Below are positions 28,760-37,515 of a stretch of 64,000 nt of DNA, in pieces. A model generated the notes under the pieces. It saw only the letters and a program-made list of their open reading frames with translations. It did not search any database and was not told the DNA's origin. The DNA is from Nesterenkonia cremea (GTDB lineage: Bacteria; Actinomycetota; Actinomycetes; Actinomycetales; Micrococcaceae). Made by a program: the position numbers and the translations under genes. Position 1 is the first letter of the stretch. Each line of letters opens with the position of its first letter. Where the stretch lies: assembly GCF_014642675.1 (NCBI RefSeq), contig NZ_BMIS01000009.1:62001-126000 (forward strand), in the 5' to 3' direction.

Positions 28760-30519
28760 GCTCGGCTCCCTTCCTGCTCTTCCGGGTCCTCCAGCTGGAG
28801 GTGGGACTCGTCCACCCGATGGGCCCATTCGGCGAAGGTCACTGAGGCGCTGCTGCGGGTGCGCAGGTACCGACGGATCAGAGCTTCGCTGTAGTCCACC
28901 AGGCCGTCTGCGGTGACCTTCAGCCCGCGCACGGTGCGGCCCAGGCCCGGGTCCTCCCGGTCGCTGGAGGCGAGTCCGCCGCCCAGGTGGACCTGGAAGC
29001 CGGGGGTCTTCTCGCCGTCGTCGTCGGGAAGCAGCTGCCCCTTCAGCCCGATGTCCGCGGTCTGGATCCGGGCGCAGGAGTTGGGGCAGCCGTTGATGTG
29101 CAGGGTCAGGCGCTCGGGCAGCTGGTCGGCGACGTCGGCCAGGCGGGTCTCCAGCTGCTCGATGGTCTGGCGGGCGGTCACCTTGGTCTCCACGATGGCG
29201 AGCTTGCAGTACTCGATGCCGGTGCAGGCCATCGTGGAGCGGCGGAAGACAGTGGGCTCGGGATCCAGGTCCAGTGCCTTCAGGCCTTCCTTGACCGAGT
29301 CGATGTGCTCTGCCGCGATGTCCAGCACCACGATCTTCTGGTGAGGAGTGGTGCGCAGCCGGTGGGACCCGTGAGCCTCCAGCAGTTCGGCCAGACGGAT
29401 CAGCAGCTCGCCGTCGACCCGTCCCACCACGGGGGCGGCTCCGATGTAGTAGCGTCCGTCCTTCTGCGGGTGGACACCCACGTGGTCCCCGGGGGTGGAA
29501 GGCGCCGGCGCGGGCGGGCCGTCCTTGAGCCGGTAGCCCAGGTACTCGTCCTCGATGACCTGGCGGAACTTCTGGGCGCCCCAGTCGTTGATCAGGAACT
29601 TCAGCCGGGCCTTATTGCGCAGCCGACGGTAGCCGTAGTCGCGGAAGGCCTGGGTGACCGCCTGCCAGACCTCGGGGGCCTCCGCCTCGGTGACGAAGGC
29701 GCCCAGGCGCTCGGCCAGCCGGGAGTTGGTGGACAGCCCGCCGCCGACCCAGACGTCGTAGCCGGGGCCGTGCTCGGCGTGGTCGATGCCGACCAGTCCG
29801 AAGTCGTTGATCTCGTGGACCACGTCCTGGCTGGGGTGGCCGGTGATCGCGGTCTTGTACTTGCGCGGCAGGTTCGAGAGCGTGTCGTCGCCGATGTAGC
29901 GCCGCGAGATCTCCTGGATCACCGGAGTGGGGTCGATGATCTCATCGGCGGAGATGCCGGCCACCGGAGACCCCAGGATGACGCGCGGGGTGTCGCCGCA
30001 GGCTTCAGTGGTGCCGAGGCCGACGGCTTCCAGGCGGCGCCAGATCTCGGGGACGTCCTCCACCCTGACCCAGTGCAGCTGGATGTTCTGCCGGTCGGTG
30101 ACATCGGCGGTGTTGCGGGCGTAGTCGCGGGAGAGCTCGCCGATGGTCCGCAGCTGCTCGGTGGTCAGCGCGCCGCCGTCGATCCGGACCCGCAGCATGA
30201 AGTATTCGTCGTCCACCTCCTCGGGCGGCAGCGAGGTGTGGGCACCGGCCGGCACGCCGGGGCGGCGCTGGGTGTAGAGGCCCCACCAGCGGAAGCGGCC
30301 GCGCAGATCATCCGGCTCGATGGAGGCGAAGCCTTGCTTCGAGTAGATCTGCTCGATGCGCTCGCGGACGTTGAGGCCGTTGTCCGCCTGTTTGAACTCC
30401 TCGTTGTGGTTCAGCGGGTCCGTCCCGTCGACCTTCCACTGGCCGTTGGGGCGCTTGGACGGTCGGGCCGGACGCTTGGGTGCGGCGTCGGCGGTCTCGG
30501 TGGGTGTGAGTGAGGCCAT
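28756..30519 (-). CDS. sir: Ferredoxin-dependent sulfite reductase (siroheme, [4Fe-4S])
   Basis: 587 aa. A nitrite/sulfite reductase with two ferredoxin-like half domains and the siroheme/cluster ligands in ACTGIEYCKL and NGCPNSCARIQTADIG. It reduces sulfite to sulfide; the company of cysH, cysD and cysN argues against nitrite reductase. First gene of sir-cysH-cysD-cysN-cobA-fprA-fdxA. TAGAGT (30526-30531, minus strand) lies 6 nt before the ATG and there is no ribosome site, so the operon's mRNA is probably leaderless. About 45 lysine- and proline-rich residues precede the first domain. Confidence 0.94.
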   Translation of the reverse strand: MASLTPTETADAAPKRPARPSKRPNGQWKVDGTDPLNHNEEFKQADNGLNVRERIEQIYSKQGFASIEPDDLRGRFRWWGLYTQRRPGVPAGAHTSLPPEEVDDEYFMLRVRIDGGALTTEQLRTIGELSRDYARNTADVTDRQNIQLHWVRVEDVPEIWRRLEAVGLGTTEACGDTPRVILGSPVAGISADEIIDPTPVIQEISRRYIGDDTLSNLPRKYKTAITGHPSQDVVHEINDFGLVGIDHAEHGPGYDVWVGGGLSTNSRLAERLGAFVTEAEAPEVWQAVTQAFRDYGYRRLRNKARLKFLINDWGAQKFRQVIEDEYLGYRLKDGPPAPAPSTPGDHVGVHPQKDGRYYIGAAPVVGRVDGELLIRLAELLEAHGSHRLRTTPHQKIVVLDIAAEHIDSVKEGLKALDLDPEPTVFRRSTMACTGIEYCKLAIVETKVTARQTIEQLETRLADVADQLPERLTLHINGCPNSCARIQTADIGLKGQLLPDDDGEKTPGFQVHLGGGLASSDREDPGLGRTVRGLKVTADGLVDYSEALIRRYLRTRSSASVTFAEWAHRVDESHLQLEDPEEQEGSRA

Positions 30520-30525
30520 GCGGCC

Positions 30526-30577
30526 ACTCTAGAAGACCATGAATGAACTTATGAATTTGTTCGTAAACAAAGTTCAT
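30526..30577 (-). promoter_or_regulatory. Sulfate-reduction operon promoter and putative operator
   Basis: -10 TAGAGT at 30526-30531. ATGAAT (30539), ATGAAC (30543-30548) and ATGAAT (30551-30556) face GTTCAT at 30572-30577, giving an ATGAAC ... GTTCAT dyad that covers the likely -35 region. It shares TGAACTTATG (30544-30553) with 31488-31497. Probably bound by a sulfur-status regulator. Confidence 0.55.
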
Positions 30578-30610
30578 CCTCGCGGTCGGGCGAGTGCGAC
30601 CCCGAGGCTG

Positions 30611-31447
30611 TCAGCGCTCCACCGGGCGTTGGGGATCTCGGCTCCACTGGCCGAATCCGCCTGGGTAGAGCACCGGTTCGTAGCCCGCGCTGGTCAGCGC
30701 CAGCGCCGAATGGGCGGAGTGGACCCCGGAGAAGCAGTAGACGTGGACACGGCTGCCCGGGGGTGCTCCCAGGGCGGCGTAGCGCTCGCGGATCTCTTCC
30801 GGAGTCAGCAGGTGACCAGTGCTGTCGGTGTTCGCCGCCGTCGGAGCGCTGATCGCACCGGGGATGTGTCCGGGCCGTTCGGCCAGCGGGTCATCGATGC
30901 CTCTGTAGCGGCTTCCCGGCCGGGCGTCGAGGAGGGTGTCTTGACTGCCCAGGGCGGCGACCTCCTCGGCGTGGGCGGTGGGCAGGTGGCCGAGGCTGAT
31001 GCTGATCTCGCTGGGTTCGGCGAACTCCATCTCTGTGGAGAGCAGATATCCGGCTGAGGTCCAGGCGCGCAGCGAGCCGTCGAGGATGCGCACCTCACTC
31101 AGGCCCGCGGCCCGCAGCAGCCACCAGGCGCGGGCGGCGGAGAGGTTCTTCAGATCGTCATAGACCACCACGGTGTGCTCCTGCGTGATGCCCCACCGGC
31201 GCAGCGTCTCCTGGAAGGCGCCGGCCGAGGGGAGCGGGTGGTTTCCCTCCTGCGGTGCCCGCGAAGGGTCTGCGAGCTCGTAGTCCAGGTCCACGAAGAT
31301 CGCTCCCGGGATGTGCCCGGACAGATAGTCGGGCAGGCCTTCGGGGCGGTCCTGGCGCCACCGCACATCCAGCACGGCCAGCGGGGCGCCGGAGTCCTGG
31401 AGCTCGCGGAGGGCTGGGGCGGTGATGGTGACGGCGGGGGCGGTCAT
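30611..31447 (-). CDS. Sulfurtransferase, two rhodanese domains
   Basis: 278 aa. Two rhodanese modules; the second has active-site VYCFSGVHSAHSALAL with the persulfide Cys near residue 238. CFSGVHS differs from the CRIGERS loop of the sulfurtransferase at 16790, suggesting a different donor, perhaps 3-mercaptopyruvate. Upstream TAGCCT (31454-31459) is 6 nt from the ATG (leaderless). It lies 91 bp before sir on the same strand. Confidence 0.9.
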   Translation of the reverse strand: MTAPAVTITAPALRELQDSGAPLAVLDVRWRQDRPEGLPDYLSGHIPGAIFVDLDYELADPSRAPQEGNHPLPSAGAFQETLRRWGITQEHTVVVYDDLKNLSAARAWWLLRAAGLSEVRILDGSLRAWTSAGYLLSTEMEFAEPSEISISLGHLPTAHAEEVAALGSQDTLLDARPGSRYRGIDDPLAERPGHIPGAISAPTAANTDSTGHLLTPEEIRERYAALGAPPGSRVHVYCFSGVHSAHSALALTSAGYEPVLYPGGFGQWSRDPQRPVER

Positions 31448-31453
31448 GTCTGC

Positions 31454-31497
31454 AGGCTAGTGGTCCTGAGGATGGTGAATGATCGCGTGAACTTATG
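31454..31497 (-). promoter_or_regulatory. Promoter and sulfur-motif copy before the second sulfurtransferase
   Basis: -10 TAGCCT (31454-31459) and TGAACTTATG (31488-31497), identical over 10 nt to the element before sir. It lies in the 220-bp divergent gap shared with the exporter gene, so it could control both. Confidence 0.5.
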
Positions 31498-31667
31498 TGA
31501 CGGGGTCGGTGGCTGCGTCATCGATGCGGTGTGGGTGCGGTCTTGGGGCGCGGACCCCCCTGTGAGTGGTGCGGGGCTAAGAGCGGCGGGCGACTATCCT
31601 GAAGGGCGCCGGTCCTGGGTGGGGCCGTGTCGCATCATCTTCCTCCGCAGAAAGGAAAAGTGGCCGA

Positions 31668-32705
31668 GTGAGTTCCCAGGATGCCGGCAGTCCGGGAGTC
31701 CGTCGGCTTCCGGGGCGGATCCTGCTGGCCGCGGTGGCCACGGCGGCGCTGCTGCTGGGGAGCATCCAGAGTGCAGTGGGCGCTCTGCTCATCGCTCTGG
31801 TGCTGGGACTGCTGCTGCGCAACCTCGGGCTGTTCCGTCCTGCGGTCCGCCCCGGCGTTCAGCGGGCCACCAAGCCGCTGCTGCGCCTGGGGATCGTGGT
31901 GATGGGGCTGCAGCTGGCCGTCCCGGAGATCCTCGCCCTGGGCGTTCCGGTTCTGGTGCTGATCGGGGCGACGGTGCTGATCGGCTTCGTCTTCACGCAT
32001 TGGTTCGCCCGCCGGATCGGCATGAGTCCGGCCGCTTCGGTGCTCTATGCCGCCGGATTCTCCATCTGCGGGGCATCAGCGGTGGCTGGTGCGCAGAGTG
32101 TGGTCAATGCAGAAGATGAGGAGGTCGCCTCCGCCGTCGCGATGGTCACCCTCTATGGCACCGCAGCTCTGCTGGCGCTTCCGCTGGTCTCCGGCATGCT
32201 GGGGCTGACTCAGGAACAGGGCGGAGTATGGATCGGCCTGACGGTGCACGAGGTGGCGCAGGTGGTGGCCGCCGGAGGGTTGGTCGGGGCTGCTGCGTTG
32301 GCCACGGCCGCCGTGGTCAAGCTGGGGCGCGTGGTCCTGCTGGCCCCGGTGCTGACCTTCTCAGCCCTCTATTGGCGGCGCGCTGCCCGTGACCGGGGTG
32401 TTGGTGACCGGGGTGCCCGCGACGCCGACGCCGGCTCAGCTCCGAACGTGCCGCTGGTTCCGCTCTTCGTCCTGGGGTTCCTTGCCATGGTGGCGGTGCG
32501 CTCCGTGGTGCCGCTGCCTGCGGGGTTCTTGGATGCCGCCTCGCTGACTGCCACCTGGCTGTTGGCCGGTGCGATGTTCGGCCTCGGAGTGGGAATCGAC
32601 CTGAAGGACCTGGCGAAGACCGGCGGCCGTGGCGCCGTCGTCGGGGGTGTGTCCACCGCAGTGATGGGGGTCGGGACGCTGGCCGCGGTGCTGCTGGTGG
32701 TGTGA
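31668..32705 (+). CDS. YeiH/UPF0324-family transporter (predicted sulfate exporter)
   Basis: 345 aa from GTG with AAAGGA upstream. About ten hydrophobic helices; family segments include GLLLRNLGLFRPAVRPGVQ, FSICGASAVAGAQSV and TVHEVAQVVAAGG. Databases label the family putative sulfate exporters, with little biochemical proof. Its place next to sulfurtransferase and sulfate-reduction genes supports a sulfur anion as substrate, for example release of excess sulfite or sulfate. Confidence 0.87.
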   Translation: MSSQDAGSPGVRRLPGRILLAAVATAALLLGSIQSAVGALLIALVLGLLLRNLGLFRPAVRPGVQRATKPLLRLGIVVMGLQLAVPEILALGVPVLVLIGATVLIGFVFTHWFARRIGMSPAASVLYAAGFSICGASAVAGAQSVVNAEDEEVASAVAMVTLYGTAALLALPLVSGMLGLTQEQGGVWIGLTVHEVAQVVAAGGLVGAAALATAAVVKLGRVVLLAPVLTFSALYWRRAARDRGVGDRGARDADAGSAPNVPLVPLFVLGFLAMVAVRSVVPLPAGFLDAASLTATWLLAGAMFGLGVGIDLKDLAKTGGRGAVVGGVSTAVMGVGTLAAVLLVV

Positions 32706-32761
32706 CGTTCTGCTGATGGTCTCGGCCGGTGCTGCTCGGTGTAGTGCGCCCGCCGCGCGCG

Positions 32762-33049
32762 TTAGGACTTCACCAGGCGCTTGATGGCCGCCGAGGCTTC
32801 GGCGATCTTCTCCTCGGCGTCCTCGCCGTGCTCGGAGGCGTGAGCCACGCAGTGGGTGAGGTGGTCATCCAGCAGGGCCAGGGCCACGTTCTCCAGTGCT
32901 GAAGTCGTGGCGCTGATCTGGGTCAGGATGTCGATGCAGTAGGTGTCATCGTCGACCATTCGGTGGATGCCGCGGGCCTGCCCTTCGATCCGCCGCAGGC
33001 GGGCGAGGTACTTTTCCTTGTCGCTCATATAGCCATGCTCTGAGTCCAT
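32762..33049 (-). CDS. csoR: Copper-sensing repressor CsoR
   Basis: 95 aa from the ATG at 33049 (MDSEHGYMSDKEKY), chosen because TATGAT (33057-33062) lies 7 nt upstream. An all-helical CsoR fold with the Cu(I) ligands Cys38, His63 and Cys67 (YCIDILTQ and DDHLTHC). Cu(I) binding releases DNA. It is divergent from copZ-copA, with two palindromic operators in the gap, one covering its own -10. Confidence 0.94.
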   Translation of the reverse strand: MDSEHGYMSDKEKYLARLRRIEGQARGIHRMVDDDTYCIDILTQISATTSALENVALALLDDHLTHCVAHASEHGEDAEEKIAEASAAIKRLVKS

Positions 33050-33059
33050 GGGGAAGATC

Positions 33060-33098
33060 ATACCCCTGAGGGGTATAAAAATGTACCCTCTGGGGGTA
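33060..33098. promoter_or_regulatory. Two CsoR operators in the csoR-copZ gap
   Basis: ATACCCCTGAGGGGTAT (33060-33076) is a perfect dyad; TACCCTCTGGGGGTA (33084-33098) is the same with one mismatch. This is the GTATACCCC-type CsoR site. TATATT (33097-33102) may be the copZ -10. Confidence 0.88.
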
Positions 33099-33143
33099 TA
33101 TTGGGTGTCGATGTCACAGTCACCCCGTCCGAAGGAGTTTCAG

Positions 33144-33362
33144 ATGTCGGAGACGCGCCGCTATGCGGTCACCGGTATGTCCTGCGCACATTGCGAGCAG
33201 GCCATCCGACAAGAGCTCTCTGAGCTCCCCGGGGTGGGAGAGATCCAGGTCAGCGCCGCCGATGGGTCCCTCCTCGTCACCCTGGGAGCTGAGGCCCCCA
33301 GCGACGACGCCGTCCTCGCTGCTGTGGATGAGGCGGGATACCAGGGGGTGAGGGTCCCGTGA
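33144..33362 (+). CDS. copZ: Copper chaperone CopZ
   Basis: 72 aa from the ATG at 33144 with GAAGGAG at 33131-33137; the open frame back to 33048 crosses the operators and is rejected. A single heavy-metal-associated domain with the Cu(I) motif MSCAHC (about residues 11-16). It hands copper to CopA, whose GTG overlaps its stop. Confidence 0.94.
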   Translation: MSETRRYAVTGMSCAHCEQAIRQELSELPGVGEIQVSAADGSLLVTLGAEAPSDDAVLAAVDEAGYQGVRVP

Positions 33363-35710
33363 CGCGTACCGAAGACACCGCCTCCACAGGCGCTCGGGCC
33401 GCTGCCCAGTCTGCCGCTTCTGAGTCTGCCGAAACCCAGCACATCGAGCTCGAGATCGGCGGCATGACCTGCGCCGCCTGCGCCCAGCGCATCGAGAAGA
33501 AGCTCAATAAGCTCGACGGCGTCAGCGCCACCGTCAACTACGCCACCGAGAAAGCCTCGATCACCGGCGGCGCCGATGTCCAGGAGCTCATCGCCGCCGT
33601 GGAGAAGACCGGCTACACCGCACAGCCGCCCTTGGCCCCGGAGGAGGAGCCAACCGGTGGATCTGTGGCCGACAAAGACCTCTCCCGGCTCCGTCTGCGC
33701 CTGGTCATCGCCTCAGTCCTCAGCATCCCCGTGGTGCTGCTGGCCATGCTGCCGGCCCTGCAGTTCCCCTACTGGGCCTGGGTCTCGCTGGTGCTCAGCC
33801 TGCCGGTGGTCCTCTGGGCCGGCTGGCCCTTCCACCGCTCCGCCGCACTGAACGCCCGCCGCGGTGCGGCCACGATGGACACCCTCATCTCTCTGGGGAC
33901 GTTGGCGGCCCTGCTCTGGTCGCTCTACGCGATGCTCTTCGGCCATGCCGGGGACCCGCACCTGCGTCATGAGTTCGTGCTCTTTGCCGAGCCCTATTGG
34001 GTCTCCGGGGAGAGCATGGGATCGGCCAATGTCTACTTCGAGGTGGCGACGGCCGTCACCTCCTTCCTGCTGCTGGGGCGCTACTTCGAGAAGCGCTCCA
34101 AGGCCCGCGCCGGCCAGGCCCTGCGGTCCCTGCTGACCATGGGTGCCAAACAGGTCTCCGTGCTGCGCCCCCGCGACTCCGGTGCGCCGGAGGAGACCCG
34201 TATCCCCATCAAGGACCTGGTCGTGGGGGACGAGTTCATCGTTCGTCCGGGCGAGAAGATCGCCACCGACGGTGTGGTGGTCTCCGGGTTCTCCGCCGTC
34301 GACATGTCCATGCTCACCGGCGAATCCGTCCCGGTGGAGGTGGCCGAGGGAGACCGCGTCATCGGCGCCACCATCAATGAGTCCAGCCGTCTGCGGGTCC
34401 GCGCCACCGGCGTGGGATCCGACACCCAGCTGGCCCAGATGGCACGCATGGTGGAGGACGCCCAGTCCGGCAAGGCTGAGGTCCAGCGGCTGGCCGACCG
34501 GATCTCCGGGATCTTCGTGCCCATCGTGCTGGTCATCGCCGTGGTCACCCTGCTGGCCTGGCTGCTGCTGGGCGCACCCGCCGAAGTCGCCTTCACCGCC
34601 GCCGTCGCCGTGCTCATCATCGCCTGCCCCTGCGCGCTGGGACTCGCGACGCCGACCGCTCTGCTGGTCGGCACCGGCCGCGGCGCCCAGCTCGGAATCC
34701 TGATCAAGGGGCCGGAGGCGCTGGAGTCCTCGCGGGGGATAGATGTGGCGGTGCTGGATAAGACCGGCACTGTCACCACCGGGGCCATGCAGGTCACCGC
34801 GCTGCACAGCGTGGGCTGCACCGACACTGCCGACGGCTTCGACGATCTGACTGTGCTGCGCCTCTCCGGTGCGCTGGAGTCCTCCTCCGAGCACCCGGTG
34901 GCCCGGGCCGTCGCCAATGCCGCCCGGGAGTCGCTGGGTTCGCGGTCCGGCACGCTGTCGGTGCCCGAGGAATTCCGGAACCACCAGGGCTACGGGGTCA
35001 GCGGGGTGGTCCGCGGCCGCTCAGTGCTGGTGGGCCGGCGTCGTTTCCTGGAGGACCAGGGCATCGAAGTGCCCGCGGAGGTCGGCGGGCTGCTCAGCTA
35101 TGCCGAGTCCCAGGGCAGCACACCGGTGCTGGTCGGCATCGATGGACACTTCGCCGGTGTGGTGATCGTGGCGGACACGGTCAAGGAGAGCGCTGTGGGC
35201 GCGGTGGCTCAGCTGAAGAAGCTGGGCATGGAGCCCATTCTGCTGACCGGCGACAATGAGGGCGCGGCCCGCCGTGTGGCCGATGCCGTGGGCGTGCATC
35301 GGGTGATCGCGGAGGCCCTGCCCGGCGATAAGGTGCGGGTCATCCAGCAGCTGCAGGCCGAGGGCCAGTCCGTGGCGATGGTCGGCGACGGCGTGAACGA
35401 CGCCGCCGCACTGGCGCAGGCGGATCTCGGCCTGGCCATGGGCACCGGCACCGATGTGGCCCTCGACGCCGCCGACATCACCGTCATCCGCGGGGACCTG
35501 CGCTCAGTGGCCGACGCCGTGCAGCTCTCCCGCCGGACGCTGCGGACCATTCGGGAGAACCTCTTCTGGGCCTTCCTCTACAACACGGCTGCGATCCCGC
35601 TGGCCGCCGTCGGGCTGCTCAACCCCATGCTGGCCGGGCTCGCGATGGTGCTCAGCTCGCTGTCGGTGGTGGCGAACTCGCTGCGGCTGCGCCGGTACCA
35701 GGGAGCGTGA
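33359..35710 (+). CDS. copA: Cu(+)-exporting P1B-type ATPase
   Basis: 783 aa. One N-terminal metal domain ([15 protein letters not shown], Cys38 and Cys41), eight membrane helices, actuator TGESVPVEV, the transmembrane CPC motif ([11 protein letters not shown], about residue 423), phosphorylation motif DKTGTVTTG (about Asp467), [10 protein letters not shown] with the P1B His, and [10 protein letters not shown]. It pumps Cu(I) out of the cytoplasm. The GTG start overlaps copZ by 4 nt. Confidence 0.96.
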   Translation: MTRTEDTASTGARAAAQSAASESAETQHIELEIGGMTCAACAQRIEKKLNKLDGVSATVNYATEKASITGGADVQELIAAVEKTGYTAQPPLAPEEEPTGGSVADKDLSRLRLRLVIASVLSIPVVLLAMLPALQFPYWAWVSLVLSLPVVLWAGWPFHRSAALNARRGAATMDTLISLGTLAALLWSLYAMLFGHAGDPHLRHEFVLFAEPYWVSGESMGSANVYFEVATAVTSFLLLGRYFEKRSKARAGQALRSLLTMGAKQVSVLRPRDSGAPEETRIPIKDLVVGDEFIVRPGEKIATDGVVVSGFSAVDMSMLTGESVPVEVAEGDRVIGATINESSRLRVRATGVGSDTQLAQMARMVEDAQSGKAEVQRLADRISGIFVPIVLVIAVVTLLAWLLLGAPAEVAFTAAVAVLIIACPCALGLATPTALLVGTGRGAQLGILIKGPEALESSRGIDVAVLDKTGTVTTGAMQVTALHSVGCTDTADGFDDLTVLRLSGALESSSEHPVARAVANAARESLGSRSGTLSVPEEFRNHQGYGVSGVVRGRSVLVGRRRFLEDQGIEVPAEVGGLLSYAESQGSTPVLVGIDGHFAGVVIVADTVKESAVGAVAQLKKLGMEPILLTGDNEGAARRVADAVGVHRVIAEALPGDKVRVIQQLQAEGQSVAMVGDGVNDAAALAQADLGLAMGTGTDVALDAADITVIRGDLRSVADAVQLSRRTLRTIRENLFWAFLYNTAAIPLAAVGLLNPMLAGLAMVLSSLSVVANSLRLRRYQGA

Positions 35711-35724
35711 GGCGATTCTCTATT

Positions 35725-35774
35725 GGGTTGGCGACATCTCACGCGTCACAGCGGGGTTGAGATGTCGCTGACCC
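35725..35774. terminator. Inverted repeat after copA
   Basis: GGGTTGGCGACATCTCA (35725-35741) pairs with 35758-35774 at 15 of 17 positions around a 16-nt loop, 14 bp past the copA stop and before the convergent carotenoid operon end. Terminator or extragenic palindrome; no U-run. Confidence 0.65.
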
Positions 35775-35844
35775 GGCAGAGATCTGCCTTCAGCGATGGC
35801 TGGAGCGCAGCCAGGGCGCAGGGACTGGTCACGTCCGGGGCTGC

Positions 35845-36318
35845 TCATGCCCGCTCCCAGGGCTCGACATCTCCCTCCACCACGAGGAAGAGCGGATGAG
35901 CTGCTGGCACTGCACCCTGTGGGAATCCATCGAGCAGATGCGGGGAACGCTGTGCCAGCTTCGTGTGCAGGTGGTCACGTTCAAAGGCCAGCTGACCACT
36001 GGTGACACTCATCTGCGGCACGGCGCTGAGGGCAGCACTCGGGTCATCTCTCATCAGCTCCGACGGGACAGGAGGGTGGGCGATCCGCGCCGCATCGAAC
36101 CGATAGCCTCGACGTTGCGCTTCCGCGTGGAGCTGCGCCAAGTAAGCACCGATCGCTGATTCCGGCTCAGAATGATCCCGGAACCGTTCCAGCTGTGGGT
36201 GCCGGGTGTACCCGCGTGTGCGGCCCAGCAGAACGGCCTGTGCGAGAAGCGACTCCCGCCAGCATGCGATGAGCCCCTGGCGGTCCAGCAGGTCTGGGTG
36301 GAGTGACCATAGACGCAT
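35845..36318 (-). CDS. Pyrimidine-dimer DNA glycosylase (endonuclease V family)
   Basis: 157 aa from the ATG at 36318, 2 bp after the crtEb stop; the frame extends to 36402 but lies inside crtEb. MRLWSLHPDLLDRQGLIACW, LGRTRGYTRHPQLERFRDH and HAEAQRRGYRFD match the family related to phage T4 DenV, which cuts the glycosyl bond at UV-induced pyrimidine dimers. Family membership is by recognition, activity is inferred. As the last gene of the carotenoid operon it would be made together with photoprotective pigment. Confidence 0.8.
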   Translation of the reverse strand: MRLWSLHPDLLDRQGLIACWRESLLAQAVLLGRTRGYTRHPQLERFRDHSEPESAIGAYLAQLHAEAQRRGYRFDAARIAHPPVPSELMRDDPSAALSAVPQMSVTSGQLAFERDHLHTKLAQRSPHLLDGFPQGAVPAAHPLFLVVEGDVEPWERA

Positions 36319-36320
36319 CC

Positions 36321-37178
36321 TCAGACCACCTCCGTGCCCAGCAGCAGCAGGATGGTCAGCGCAGCTCCTGCGGCGTAGTTGATCCAGAGGAAATGCCTCC
36401 ATCCCTTGTGCGCCCGGTCCGCCTCCTCATCGCGCAGAGAGCAGTGGGGAGCCCCTGCCACGAGGTAGGGCGCGACCAACACGGCGGCCAGAGACCAGGG
36501 CCATCCGGTCCCCAGCACCAGCAGACCGGCTGCGGCCCACAGGGCGAGCGCCAGGCGGACCGTGCTCGCTGCCCCCAACGCCGTAGCGATCGAACTGATG
36601 CCGGCCTCACGGTCCGGGCCGATGTCCTGCACCGCTCCGAAGGCATGGCTGGCCATGCCCCAGAGCAGGAACGCCCCCAACGCGCACACCAGGACCATGC
36701 TGGCCTCAGCTCCAGCCAAGGCCGCGCCATAGGCTGCGGGGGTGACGAAATGCAGACTCGAGGTCAGCGAATCCAGCACCGGGATCTCTTTGGTGCGCAG
36801 CGGAGGCGCCGAATATGCGACGAGCGCCAGCATGCTCACCGCAAGGATGAACCAGGATGCGGGACCTCCCATCGGGACCAGGACCAGCAGAAAGGGGAGG
36901 ACCAGCGCCACGCTGGCGATCAGGACCGGCCGGTGCAGAGTCGTGTCCAGCAGGGCGCCTTCCGCTCCTCCCTTACGAGGGTTGGCCATATCTGACGCGT
37001 GGTCGAAGACGTCATTGATGCCGTAGAGAGCGAAGTTGTAGGGAATCAGAAAGAACAGGGTTCCCGCCACCAGCGCAGGTTCCCAGCCTCCACCGCTCAG
37101 CAGCCATGCGGCGGCGAAAGGGTAGGCCGTGTTGATCCAGCTCAAGGGACGCGAAGAGCGCAGCATGTCAGTGATCAT
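36321..37178 (-). CDS. crtEb: Lycopene elongase (UbiA prenyltransferase family)
   Basis: 285 aa, about eight membrane helices. The Asp-rich prenyl-diphosphate site is seen as NDVFDHASDMANPRKGG (about residues 54-70), with a second Asp site near VQDIGPDREAGI. It adds C5 units to lycopene to give the C50 flavuxanthin. The order crtI-crtYe-crtYf-crtEb is that of the Corynebacterium glutamicum decaprenoxanthin cluster. Overlaps crtYf by 11 nt. Confidence 0.88.
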   Translation of the reverse strand: MITDMLRSSRPLSWINTAYPFAAAWLLSGGGWEPALVAGTLFFLIPYNFALYGINDVFDHASDMANPRKGGAEGALLDTTLHRPVLIASVALVLPFLLVLVPMGGPASWFILAVSMLALVAYSAPPLRTKEIPVLDSLTSSLHFVTPAAYGAALAGAEASMVLVCALGAFLLWGMASHAFGAVQDIGPDREAGISSIATALGAASTVRLALALWAAAGLLVLGTGWPWSLAAVLVAPYLVAGAPHCSLRDEEADRAHKGWRHFLWINYAAGAALTILLLLGTEVV

Positions 37179-37515
37179 TGTTGCTCCTGTCGCTGCGCAG
37201 GGGTGCGAGCAGAACCCATAGTGAAGGCAGCAGGATGACCGCAGCGATCGGATAGGCGAAGTCCTCGATCGGCGCCATTCCGAGGCGCAGCCCTGAGATG
37301 ACCGATTCCGCGTACTCGAACAGTCCGACGGCGATCATCACGTTGTCAAAGACGGCGGTGAGCAGCAGCAGCGCGGCAGCGGCAGCGGCCGCGGAACCAA
37401 GCAGACGTCCAGGCCGTTCTGCTCTGCCGCGCACGTGTGCCGCCACAAGCGCCACAGCCACTGCACCTGCGACGAACCCTGCACTCAGGACCAGGTAGGT
37501 GTTGGCGCCCATCAT
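37168..37515 (-). CDS. crtYf: C50 carotenoid cyclase subunit
   Basis: 115 aa with three hydrophobic helices and the cyclase-domain motif MAPIEDFAYP (about residues 80-89). One half of a heterodimeric lycopene-cyclase-type enzyme that cyclises the C50 chain ends. Overlaps crtYe by 4 nt and crtEb by 11 nt. Which of epsilon or gamma rings is formed cannot be read from sequence alone. Confidence 0.86.
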   Translation of the reverse strand: MMGANTYLVLSAGFVAGAVAVALVAAHVRGRAERPGRLLGSAAAAAAALLLLTAVFDNVMIAVGLFEYAESVISGLRLGMAPIEDFAYPIAAVILLPSLWVLLAPLRSDRSNNDH

